Translations under genes and position numbers: made by a program
Notes under the pieces: generated by a model
Database searches by the model: none
What the model was told of the DNA's origin: nothing
Seen by the model: only the letters and a program-made list of their open reading frames with translations
Shown: piece by piece, positions 21,425-32,574 of the stretch
How the letters are laid out: each line of letters opens with the position of its first letter
How positions within the stretch are numbered: position 1 is the stretch's first letter
NCBI GenBank assembly: GCA_021018995.1
Contig: CM037588.1
Location: forward strand, 139,807,725-139,871,724
Source: Chloranthus sessilifolius
Taxonomy: Eukaryota; Streptophyta; Magnoliopsida; Chloranthales; Chloranthaceae
Direction of reading: 5' to 3'
Length of the DNA: 64,000 nucleotides

Positions 21425-22947
21425 GGTGTAGCCTAGGGGCATGGCTTATAATTAAGGGTCGAAAAAAATAAAAATTTGACACTAGTTGAAAAAAATAAAA
21501 ATCTTTTTATGTTGGGTGCATGAATTATTCTGCTTTCTATTTTGTTAGTCATGTACTACGAAGTTGATCGCTTAGTTGCGATGCCACTACTTGGTTCAAC
21601 TTATCAATACCATAAGCGTTAATTCCTTCCGCACCCTGTATTTTAAAATCAAAATATGGTTGAATCTCAGTGATAATCAGTTCATACTGCTCCAAAGGTT
21701 GAAGCTGCTGCTATTTCCTGTGTAAATTTAGTCATTATGGCATTTAAACTAGGATCTACAGTCTCCTTTTTGAGGTGCTTGAATTTGATTCTTTCTATTC
21801 ACAAATGAGATTTGGATTATTGTCCAGAAAAAGTGATTAGAGTATCTCATTTGGGTGCTTGATTTTCATCTAGGTTAGACTTTTTCTTATTTTTATTGCA
21901 TTAATTATGGCTTGTTGCTTCTTGTATTTCATTTCGGATTTCTGTGATTTTTCATCCATGGCCAATAAAAAAAAAAGACTCGATCTCCATAATTTGATAA
22001 GTAGGCAGTATTCTATTGATTAAACTAGGCAGTCTTTTGCATCCAATGAGTTTGCATAGTCTTTTTTTTTAAATGGAAAATATGCGTAATTTATTCTGAA
22101 ATAATATTTTCGGTGCTATAAAATTGCTTACTCTTATTTGTGTAGCTAGTCGGGATTCTGAAATAATATTTTCAATTTAATAATGTTTTCCTTTTGATTT
22201 CAGGTGAAACTTTCCGATTTCAAGCTCATCTCAAACGGATCACTAGGGGGGACACTTGACAGGAGAGGCGAAACAAATTTAATTTTTCTTCCTTTTATTT
22301 TGGAAATGGGCCATAGGGCCTTTAGATTGTTAACTCTCTTTATTTTCTTCTTCCTTTTGCTTGAATAAAAGGATTGAGCATGTAGAGTTTAAAATATTTG
22401 ACTGATTTAAAAGGTTGGATCATAGGTTGAGATACAACCTTTTGTTTAAATAAAAGAATTGGGCATCAATTTTTTTTATTAATGACATTAAATGATTTGC
22501 ATTTGAGTTGAACGAATGTATTGAAATATGAGATCAATAGCTTTTTTTTTATATAATATTTTTTAAAGCATTAAAAAAAAAAGCATTAAAGAAATTATTT
22601 TTAAAATTTTTTTAAAAAAATTGCATTAAAAAAGCATTAAAAAAATTGTATTAAAAAAAATATTAAAAAAATATTATTTTAAAAAAAAATTACATAAAAA
22701 ATTGTCAACATAAATTTTTTGTTATTTTTTTTTAAATATATAATTTTAAAAACAATATTTTTTTTAAATTTTTAAATTTGCATAAAAAATTTACTACCAA
22801 AAACAGTAGTGTTTTTTCTGTAACTGGTGAGAGCAGTCGTTTTTGAAGTTCATAAATCACTGTCATGTATAGTAGTAAAAAAAATCACCACTTTTAACTT
22901 TATTCTCTAAAGAAAGTAACAGGGAGGTGTGTATTAGTGACCATGAC
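21425..22947. other. Spacer between family 2 element and the array
   Basis: AT-rich sequence. A TTGATTTCAG acceptor-like site at 22203 is followed by a frame (ETFRFQAHLKRITRGDT, then a stop) that could be a last exon, but I do not recognise it. 22530-22790 is low-complexity, dominated by A-runs and T-runs around GCATTAAA words. The last bases before the array read GTGACCATGAC, which pairs with TGTGGTCAC after the array. Confidence 0.4.
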
Positions 22948-25424
22948 TGTAACGACCCCGAAAATTAGAACACGTGCCTGACTGCTTTGATCCGCGTGCC
23001 CGGCGCGGAAACCGAGGTTAATTTAAAAACTTTAAGGTTATATTAATTTAAATAATGTGGCACCGTGATGAGATGAGATCACGTGTGAAATTTCGTTTAG
23101 ATCTGAGACGCGTAGAGGGTAGAGGAACACGTTGCGCAGAAGCAACTGTGTTCATACTTCACACCGGAATAGACACCAAGGGCAAAATAGAAATTTTGCT
23201 TGAGAGAAGTAGCTTATAGAGGAAGGATGGGGAGACAAGAGAAGAGAGACTTCATTCCTTCTTCTCCTTCATCACCTTGCCCTGTGTGCTCCATAGATTG
23301 GAGATTGATGCTAAGTGTGAAAGAAATCATTGAGAGAGAGAAGAAGAAGGGTTAGCAAGAGAAGAGGAGAGATTCTAAGCTAGAGGAGCTAGACCTAAGG
23401 GTTTGAGTTACCTAGGGTTTGAGATTGTTGTGAGAGACCACGATCTGAACGAGAGAGGAATTTCTCGCCGAATCCATCGAAGAGGAGCTCAGATCTAGGT
23501 TTTGGAAACCCTCTTTTGGTCATTGCGGAACCCCAAGAAACCCACGAACAAGGTGAGTTGTGTGTTAAATAAGGTTAAATGAGTAGTTTAAAGGGTAGGT
23601 TTATGATGTATTAATGGTGATTGCACAACCATTAATGGAGAGAGAGCAAAATGGAAGGAAAGGTGAACTCCATTAATGACTTTTGTCATTGGTGATCGAT
23701 CACCAAGGTGGTGATCGATCTCTGATAAGAGTTAGTGATCGATCACCAAGGGGTGGTGATCGATCAATCGTATAAGTTTATAGGAACAGAGAGTTGAGAA
23801 GTTGAGGCCGAGGGTGATCGATCACCAAGGTGGTGATCGATCTACAATGAAGTCTGTGATCGATCACCAAGGTGGTGATCGATCTACAAAAATGTTGGTG
23901 ATCGATCACCAAGGTGGTGATCGATCAATTTGTATAAAATTTATGTGACGAGAGGAGTTTTGAAGCTTCGTGGTGATCGATCACCTGATCGATCTACAAA
24001 GGTCAGTGATCGATCTACAAAGTGGTGATCGATCTACAAAGGTCGGTGATCGATCTATGGGTGGTGATCGATCACTCACCCTCGCTTTTACTGTCTTGAA
24101 TTCATGAAGTAGACACCGGATATTGTGCCGTAGTTCTCGACATTCCTAACACTTAATGTCTTTGTGCATATGGTATAGGATAAACCACGACACGCCGAAA
24201 AAGCTTTGGATTTGCTTAGAAGATAAACCGATCTGAGGTAGGGAAAATTCAACTTAAAGTGTATCTAAATTTAATTGCATGATATCTTAACATCGTATTC
24301 TATCTACGATTTTTGAAAGCATGCACGCATATGCATTAAACTCGATTCCGTATTCGATATCTGCTTACATTCTTTGCATATGCTCTGATAATCTGCTCTG
24401 ATAATCTGCCATGATAATCTGCTCTGATAATCTGATTCATGAGGTAATAAGTATGTATTTGATTTGAGGTTTAATATTGCGATCCCCACTCGGCGGTATA
24501 TCCGCTTTCTTGCACAATGTGCGATTTGCTTGAAAATCCTCGGCAAAATATGCACTCCATGTGTGGGGCATTATTGCATTCTGAAAATTGTTCATTGAAG
24601 CAGACGATTGGTTGGGGTTTCCTATCGGCACAATCGCTACCACGTGATATATACACGGAGTTACTTAAGTTAGAGATATGTATGATTTAAGTCATTTAAA
24701 TCTAATAAGCACAGCATCTTGCTAGTTCCGGTGTTCAGTTTACTTTTGCCAGTTATGCATTCTGATTTCCTGCATGTTTGAGCATCAATCTATATCTGTT
24801 CAGTTTCGTTTCACTTGTCGATCTAAGATATGTTCTGCAATCATGTTTAATAATTTAGATGTAAATTAATTGAAATTCTTCTACTGAGCTAGGATGTAGC
24901 TCACCCTGCTTTCTGAAATCTTTTAGGTTACGAGGTCATTGCGATTCCCTTGAGAGCGATCCGGATTATCGGCCGGATCCCGGCGAAGCGAGAGACGAGG
25001 AGACGTTGACGGGACGAGTTCTATCTTAGCTTTGAGCATTGATGCCCGACATTTTGTACTTTTGATCTTTTGGATTTACTGTGTGCCTGGTGGCCACCTT
25101 TGTATAAACATATGTAGTTCTACATTTATTTATTTTATGTTAGTCCACATTCCATTTCGGAACCACTATCGGGAACCATTGTTTGGGTGATGTACGTCCA
25201 TCACCGATGGTTCTTCCTGGTTCCTTTTTGGGAATGTGTATGTTCTTCCTTACATTTAAATATTGTTGACGTGTATTTAGTGTAGAAATTGGTTGACTCC
25301 GACTACAGCTGCTCGGATGTGTCCACCTAGCTTCCGCTATATGCGCGGACACGTGTGATCGATCCGGGATCATCCAGAGTATGATCCTAACGCAGTTTAC
25401 GGAGGCGGAAATTGGTACATTACG
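22948..25424 (+). repeat. Family 3 LTR 1
   Basis: Begins TGTAACGACCCCG. Contains the palindrome cluster (23691-24077) with TATAAAAT at 23933-23940, several CTCTGATAATCTG repeats near 24384-24432, a GAG|GTAGGG donor-like site at 24238, the hairpin GAGCTAGGATGTAGCTC (24886-24902), an acceptor-like TTTTAG ending at 24926, an acidic stretch, the TGGTGGCCAC word, and a second hairpin with GGAACCATTG and CGATGGTTC arms (25173-25214). The end is fixed by the primer-binding region that follows (about 25427). Confidence 0.85.
23691..24077. repeat. Palindrome cluster, core GGTGATCGATCACC (LTR 1)
   Basis: About twenty GATCGATC sites within 390 bp. Many are the 14-bp palindrome GGTGATCGATCACC, often in the composite palindrome, AAGGT, palindrome. 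Others are half-extended as GGTGATCGATCTACAAAG. Two TATA-like words lie inside (TATAAGTTTATAGG and TATAAAATTTATG). LTRs 2, 3 and 4 have equivalent clusters. Confidence 0.9.
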
Positions 25425-25426
25425 AT

Positions 25427-25438
25427 TGGTATCGAGCC
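25427..25438 (+). other. Primer-binding region, copy 1
   Basis: TGGTATCGAGCC directly follows the LTR end. It is a near-match to the initiator tRNA-Met site TGGTATCAGAGCC, found intact in the family 2 and copia elements of this window. Confidence 0.7.
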
Positions 25439-28400
25439 TAGGCTTTGAACTACGGGTTTAGAAAGGATTGTTTTCACAATCTATGTACTGATCAATGTTG
25501 TTGTTTTTACAATGACAGACCAGTATGGGCCCTAAGTTCAGAGGAGGGCATAGTGGAGGTAGAGCAGGACAGAGAGAGATTCCCCTGAGGGATGTGCCAG
25601 AGGTCACGTCGCGGGGCTTAGAGTTTCTCCCGCAACCAAATGTGGTTCCGGTGGGACCAAGAGGAGGAAGAAGAAGAAATGAGGAGAGGATGGAGCAGGT
25701 GTTGGAAGCATTAGCTACCAACGTCGCTCAACAAACAGCTGCGTTGGCTCAACAGGCAGCTAGACCACCCCATCAGCCTAGTGGGTTTGCGGAGTTTAGG
25801 AGAATGAGACCTCCTAACTTCTCGGGTCAAACGGATCCCATTGAAGCGGAAGGATGGATTGAAGAGATGGAAAAGCTCTTCGAGGTGCTACAATGTAGTG
25901 ATGAGGAGAAAGTGCGTTGGGCCACTTTCAAACTTGATGGTGATGCCGGACCATGGTGGAAGTCGGTGTCACAAAATCGACAAAGAGAATTCCCTCACAC
26001 TCCTTGGACATGGGAGGAGTTCACGAGTGTTTTACCACAAATACTTCCCAAAATTGTGAGGCATCTGGGAAGTGAAGTTTATAGAATTGAGACAAGGCGC
26101 CATGTCGGTGAGAGACTATGGAGCGAATTTGACAGTTGGCTAGGTTTGCTCCTCGGCATGTAGCCACAATTGATGAGGGCAGAAAGTTTCAACTTGGCCT
26201 TAGACAGAATCTCTAAAAGGACGCCGCCATGTGGGAAATGGAGACGAATGAGGGAGTCATGGCCAAGGCTCTCATAGCTGAAGAGGAGAACCAAAAACAA
26301 TTTTCTTGGAGGGACAAGCAGACGAGAGAGAGACCATTTCAAGGGCAATCTCAGGACACGGAACAAAACAAGAGGGCTAGGTTTGCTAGACCTCCGAGAT
26401 ACCCTACACACTCTCGGCGATATCTTGGTCCTAGTTCCTACCGAGGGGCGGACACCTACTTCTTCTAGATCATTCGGACAATTTGGATCTTACAGTAGCG
26501 GGGCCTCGGTGACCTGAGGGACCTTCAAGGATCTCATCCTTTACTCGGCCGTGGTTTGTGCAAAGTGTGGGAAACAACACAAGACGGAGGATTGTAGGAG
26601 AGATACCGGGGCATGTTTCAGGTGTGGCAAGATGGGCCACTTGGTTAGGAATTGCCCTGAGGAGAGTAAGGAGCGGACAGGATCGGTATCAACACAGAGA
26701 TCATCTCGACCAATAGTCCACGGTCGAGCTTATGCCGTCACCGCGACCGATGCTCTGACATCGAACGATGTCATCCAAGGTATGATTTGAGATTCAATGA
26801 ATGTGGTTTAGTGATATAACGAATTAAGAATTTTGAAAAATATGGAAATTGTTGAGTAATTATGATGTAAATAGTATATGTATGCATGCATAGTTAAGCG
26901 TTGAGATAACATTGAAATTGGCGTATAGGTGGCGAAATTGTATAGGAGTTGCGACATTTGCTTTCACAGAGCACGAGCCTTGATAGATCCAGGCTCTACG
27001 CACTCTTTCATCCGACCTCAATTTACTAAGAAATTGGGTGCCACTCCAGAACAGTTAGACTTTATTTTGACGGTGTCAGTTCCCACGGGTAATACTGTGA
27101 ACGCGCTCACCGTGTGCAAGTCAGTGATAGTGGCAGTGGAAGAACACTGGCTCTTGGCGATTTGATTCTGTTGGATATGAAAGGATTTGATGTCATTATG
27201 GGAATGGACTGGCTATCCGCATACCGCGCAAGTGTGGATTGCCTTCGGAAGATAGTGGTTTTTCGTCCACCTAAGCGACGGTCATTTAGATTCCTTGGAG
27301 AGAAATCTAAGGTGGCTCCGTTGATATCCGCGATTCAGGCGGAAAAGATGATGAAGAATGGATGCAGCGGATATGTGGCTTTTCTACAAGAACAACGGGA
27401 AGAAACAAATGTGCTATCCGATATTCACGTCGTGTGTGAGTATTCCGATGTATTTCCGGAAGAATTGCCTGGATTACCACCAGTTAGAGAGGTTGAGTTT
27501 GCAATCAATTTGACTCCGAATCACCAACGATATCTAAGGCTCCGTATAGGATGGCTCCAAAGATTGCAAGAGTTGAAAGAGCAACTTGAGAAGCTTGACA
27601 AAGGATTTATCCGGCCAAGTGTGTCTCCTTGGGGAGCACCGGTGTTGTTTGTCAGAAAGAAAGACGGTTCAATGCGCTTATGCATTGATTATCGGCAGTT
27701 GAATAAGCTGACGATTAAGAATCGTTACCCGCTTCCTAGGATCGATGATCTATTTGATCAATTGCAAGGAGCGAGGTTCTTTCTGAAGATTGACTTGAGA
27801 TCGAGTTACCATCAATTACGGGTCAAGGTGAAGATGTGGAGAAGACGTTAACTAGATATGGGCACTATGAGTTCTTAGTTATGCCATTTGATTGACGAAC
27901 GCACCCGCATCATTTATGGACCTGATGAACCGTATATTTAAACCACACTTGGACAAGTCGGTGGTTGTTTTCGTAGACGACATTCTTGTCTATTCCAAGA
28001 CAAAGGAGGAGCACGAAGAACATCTACATGTGGTTTTGCGGACCCTTAGAGAACACAAATTATGCAAAGCTCGGAAAGTGTGAGTTTTGGTTGAACCAAG
28101 TGAGTTTCTTAGGCCATATCGTCTCCGCAAAAGGTATAACGGTAGATCCAACAAAGATCGAGGCAGTTGTGAATTGGGAACAGCCTAAGACAGTGACAGA
28201 AGTTCGTAGTTTTCTTGGTTTGGCAGGGTACTACAGGCGGTTTGTAGAAGGATTCTATCGAGTCCACTCACTCAGCTCACAAAGAAAAACGCTAAGTTTG
28301 ATTGGACGGAACAATGCGAGAAGAGTTTCCAGGAATTAAAGAGGCGTCTAACTACAGCCCCAGTGCTAGCTATACCTTCTGGCAGAGGAGGCTTTGCTAT

Positions 28401-30540
28401 CTATAGTGACGCATCATATAGTGGGTTAGGTTGTGTCCTCAATCAGCATAAAAAGGTTATCGCATATGGCTCTAGACAACTGAAGGAACATGAGAAGAAC
28501 TACCCGACTCATGACTTGGAGTTAGCAGCGGTGATCTTTGCTCTGAAAATTTGGAGGCACTACTTATACGGTGAGACATTTGACATCTACACCGACCACA
28601 AAAGCCTAAAGTACTTGTTTACACAAAAGGACTTGAACATGCGACAGCGCAGGTGGATGGAGTTCTTAAAAGACTACGATTGTTCCATCCAGTATCACCC
28701 TGGAAAAGCCAATGTGGTGGCGGATGCTTTGAGCAGGAAGTCTTCAGCTCAGTTGGCACATTTGATCACCAGAGTGCAAAGGTGGCATTTACTGGAAGAC
28801 CTGGCCTTATGTGATACGTTGATTGATGTTAAGGGTTCAGGTTCTTTGATGGCCACCATTGTGATACGGCCCACATTGTTTGATAATATACGTAAGCTCC
28901 AAATGGTCGATGACGAGCTTATGACAATTAGAAGAGATGTGATCAATGGGATAAGGCCTGATTTTTCTATTAAGGATGATGGCACCTTGCTATTTCGAGA
29001 TCGGACGTGCATACCGGATACCAAAGATCTAAAAGACACAATTTTGGAAGAAGCGCACAAATCTACGTATGCTATACATCCGGGTAGCACCAAGATGTAC
29101 CAAGATCTCAAACGAAGTTTTTGGTGGAGAGGATTAAAGAAGGATGTGGCGGAGTATATTTCTCGGTGTTTGGTCTGCCAGCAGGTGAAAGTAGACCATC
29201 GGAACCCAGCAGGTTTATTACAACCCTTGCCAGTACCAGAGTGGAAATGGGAAGCCATCTCGATGGACTTTATTTTAGGATTACCGAGTACACTGAGAAA
29301 GAACAATGCAATTTGGGTTATTGTTGATCGTTTGACGAAATCCGCACACTTTCTACCGTATCGGACTACAATCACAGCCAATAAACTAGCCGAGTTATAT
29401 TTGAACGAAATAGTTCGATTACATGGAATACCTGTCAGTATCGTGTGTGATAGAGATCCTCTGTATACGTCGCAGTTTTGGCGACGGTTCCAAGAAGGCA
29501 TGGGTACGAAATTGGAGTTCAGCTCAGCGTTTCATCCTCAGACAGATGGGCAGACTGAGAGAGTGAACCAGATAATAGAGGATATGTTGCGAGCATGTAT
29601 GTTAGACTTTCATGGCTCATGGGATCAACACTTACCTCTAATCGAGTTCGCGTATAATAACAGCTATCAGTCGAGCATTGGGATGGCACCTTATGAAGCC
29701 TTATATGGACGTCGATGCAAATCTCCATTGAACTGGGAAGAAATCGGCGAGAAGCTTGTCTTGGGACCAGAAATGATAGATAGTACCACTAAAACAGTAA
29801 GAGTAATACGTGATAGGTTGAAGATGGCCCAAAGTCGCCAAAAGAGCTATGCCGATCTTCACCGAACACAAGTGGAATTTCAGGTATAATCAATTACATT
29901 AATGATATGACCATGGTTAAAATTAAACTACAAAGGAATTGACCCTTGTTTTCAGGTTGGAGACAAGGTGTTTGTGAAAATTTCGCCAATCAAGGGCGTC
30001 ATGCGTTTTGGGAAGCGCGGGAAGCTAAGTCCTCAGACATTGGACCATTTGAAGTACTTGACGGGTTGGCGAAGTAGCATATCGGATCGCTTACCATCAT
30101 AGCTTAGCAAGCATGCATAACGTATTCCACGTATCCATGCTGCGCCATTACGTACGCGATCCGACTCACGTCTTGGATTTCCAACCGATAGAGCTTCAGG
30201 AGGATATGACGACGATTGAGGAACCGATCGCTATTTTGGATCGTCGACATCAAGTCCTACGGACCAAATTAATTCCACTGGTACTAGTGAAGTGGAGGAA
30301 TCATTACGCCAAGCTACTTGGGAGAGAGAAACAAACTGCGTGAACAAAGATCCGTGATCTCGCTCACCGATGAAAAGGTAAGTCTCGATTTCATCCCGGA
30401 ATTCGTTGCCATAATTATAAATTGGTGTGAGCATATGCTTGATTTAATTTATCTTTTGGAATACTCTATGTGGCGTGTATGAATTAGTAGTTTTAAAATC
30501 CCCATCAAATTAAGGAGATTGACCGAGATGAAATGCGATT

Positions 30541-30700
30541 ATCGGCACCGTGATCGATCTACACCAGTTGGTGATCGATCTACAAGGGACCCGTGATCGA
30601 TCTACACCAGCTTGGTGATCGATCAATGAATCGGGTTGGAACTTAAAGATTCCTTGGTGATCGATCACCAAGAGGCCGTGATCGATCACCAATGGACGTT
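30541..30700. repeat. Palindrome cluster upstream of accessory frame, copy 1
   Basis: Six GATCGATC sites, in forms GTGATCGATCTACACCAG, TGGTGATCGATCAAT and the full GGTGATCGATCACC, lie after the chromodomain and before the accessory frame. They share the core and TACA/ACCAAG flanks with the LTR cluster of the same element. Copies 2 and 3 have the same block at 40163-40308 and 49650-49795. Confidence 0.9.
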
Positions 30701-30703
30701 GAG

Positions 30704-30712
30704 TTATAAAAG
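30704..30712 (+). promoter_or_regulatory. TATA box for accessory frame, copy 1
   Basis: TTATAAAAG lies directly after the palindrome cluster and about 215 bp before the accessory start codon (30926, in AGACCATGG, a good plant start context). The same TTATAAAAG is kept at 40320-40328 and 49807-49815 in the other copies. Position and sequence fit a separate internal promoter. Confidence 0.6.
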
Positions 30713-30925
30713 AGGGGGGAACCCGAGGGGTCATTTGCAACATTCTAACCGCAAGAGACCAAAGGGGTTTTCGATTTTCGGCCTTCCTCAACCATTTTCG
30801 CTCGCTTCTCGGCTATTTCGCTTCGTTCTCCCATGATTTGAGTGTCGGCCGCCACATTCACCCAGAAATCTTCCGCTTTCCTTAACTTTCGATTCCTTTT
30901 CTTGCATTTCACCCAAATCTAGACC

Positions 30926-32165
30926 ATGGGACCACGACGAAGAATCCTTGGCGTAAGGTACCCACATCCCGGCTCAGATCGGTCATCGCCTTCTATTCCA
31001 AATCCCCGCCGTAGCCACCCATGGCACCGGCCGACCTCTCTCCCCGCCTGCCTCAAGATCCGCATCGCTCACTATTGAGCGTGAAATCCCCAACGCCTGG
31101 TGGGCTTCCAAAACCTTCCTACCGGAATACGTTTTTGTGTCCTCACTATATGAGGACCGACCCGAAATGGCTTGGGCCAAGGGTTACATACAAAAGCTAG
31201 GGCTTAAACCCCTACTCGCGCCCTTCCATGACCATTATCGCCACGACAGCGGCTTTTCTTTCAAAACCTCAAATGGTGATAGTCGCCATCGACTCACAAC
31301 CATCGATGGCCTTGAATATAAATTCAACCATTTCCACGTCATGGCGGCACTTCAATGCCCGTCACAGACATTGAGACCAGTGGCCTCGAGCCTCCTTACG
31401 ACAAGGAGGTACCCTATGCCGATGTGGTCACCAAGATGACCCAAGGCCAACACGGTAGGGGCCAAGCCATTTCTAGGGCCCAACTACCTGATCGGTTGTG
31501 GATGCTTGATACCTACATCAAGTGTGCCTCAACCCTTTCTCGCAAAGTCCTCACGGACCGGTAGTGCAACAGGCACTATTCTCCGCCTATGAGAACATTG
31601 GTTCTCTATGGCAGATCTCGGTCATTGATGGCATCATAAATGCCAATGACCGACAGTCAAGGGCGATCTCGGAGCGAAGAAACAGATCCCCTATGCACGC
31701 CGTCACCAAGCTCAGAGAGCAAGATGTCGCCCCACGCGAGGCCCACGCCTTGGCTCCTCACGAGCCCCGCTTGGAAAACAACACTAGGGTCTTTCACCAA
31801 AGACCGGACAAAGAGCTACAACTTGTTGGTTGCCGCCTTCCCGAGGAGGAAGAGGGCGCTCGAGCCTCCAGAGCCGAGGGTTCACCCCATCAGAGGCAGA
31901 CGTCACCCCGATGTGCCTGCCACCACAGAGGGGCGAGACACCACAGACCTACCACCCCACCAGAGCCATCCGTCCGACCAGCCCTCGCTCCACCTCACGA
32001 CGGCCACACGCACCGCCTCCCCACCGCCTTCCTCCGACGACGCCACCGCGATGTTCATGAAGTTGGTGGAGAGCAACCGCCGATCCACGTGAGACCGGAT
32101 GGCCGGAGGCGCTCTAGAGGATGTGATGCATCGCCGTTCGGACTCAACGGGGTATGCATGAGCTA
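30926..32165 (+). pseudogene. Retroelement accessory frame, family 3 copy 1 (fossil)
   Basis: Readable blocks in two or more frames match the better-preserved copy 3: a proline-rich start, a SSLYEDRPEMAWAKGYIQKL block, LPDRLWMLDTYIKCA and, near the end, HELVMQHLYATTSTPMLAHA. It lies downstream of pol and upstream of the 3' purine tract, on the same strand. Broken at several places. The protein is described under copy 3. Confidence 0.7.
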
Positions 32166-32558
32166 GTCATGCAGCACCTCTATGCCACGACGTCCACGCC
32201 GATGCTCGCGCACGCCCGCCTGCACAGGGTGGATCCACGCGACTATCATTCACCGCCGGCATGGCCCCTGCCAGCATCGACGCCGATCACGCCGCCCATC
32301 CGATGCTCCCGCAGGTATTACCAGACTACTATAGCTTATTAGCCATTTATATGTACACGTATCTCTAGTTATATTTCGCTACATTGCATATATTCTCGCT
32401 CATACTTTAATTATTCTGCCTGCAATATATAAACTCCGTAAATCTTTTAGTTACCATGCATGACACTTAGATCAATTTCCTGTATTAGTTTAGCATGTGA
32501 GTCTTAAAACTACAAAATCCCTACGTACGCCTCTTAGACATTTTCGAGGACGAAAATT

Positions 32559-32574
32559 CCTAAGGGGGGGATAA
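32559..32574 (+). other. 3' purine tract, copy 1
   Basis: CCTAAGGGGGGGATAA immediately precedes the LTR start TGTAACGACC and follows the conserved word GAGGACGAAAATT. Purine tracts at this place prime plus-strand DNA synthesis. The same tract lies at 42145-42160 and 51672-51687. Confidence 0.85.

Larger units (their letters stand above)
25425..32574 (+). mobile_element. Family 3 internal region, copy 1 (fossil)
   Basis: Parts in order: Gag (about 25510-26790) with the retrotransposon Gag core around WATFKLDGDAGPWWKSV and two C-terminal fingers (CAKCGKQHKTEDC, CFRCGKMGHLVRNC); protease with ALIDPGSTHSF (about 26960-27030); reverse transcriptase with [20 protein letters not shown] and [10 protein letters not shown] (about 27430-28340); RNase H with [10 protein letters not shown] and [10 protein letters not shown] (about 28360-28740); integrase with a CLVCQQVK zinc finger and D-D-E core around SMDFILGLP and [11 protein letters not shown] (about 28950-29890); chromodomain-bearing tail (about 29960-30350); palindromes; accessory frame; purine tract at 32559-32574. 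Two short non-coding spacers, between zinc knuckles and protease and between integrase and chromodomain part, have intron-like edges and recur in all copies. The copy is broken at several places. Confidence 0.85.

Noticed and set aside
22530-22790. A/T-rich block as a matrix-attachment or centromere-type repeat
   Set aside because: Only low-complexity A and T runs with GCATTAAA words; no regular period or supporting motif.
23691-24077. Palindrome clusters look like a CRISPR array (short repeats with spacers)
   Set aside because: Spacing is irregular, spacers are mostly near-copies of each other, units are perfect palindromes inside LTRs, there are no cas genes, and the genome is a plant's.
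28749-29501. Long open frame on the minus strand opposite integrase
   Set aside because: It is the shadow of the sense coding sequence; it has no family resemblance and recurs only where the sense frame is open.
31522-32166. Overlapping long frames in GC-rich DNA after pol as separate genes
   Set aside because: They are alternative frames of the same degraded accessory region; GC-rich, proline/arginine/histidine-rich readings open by chance.
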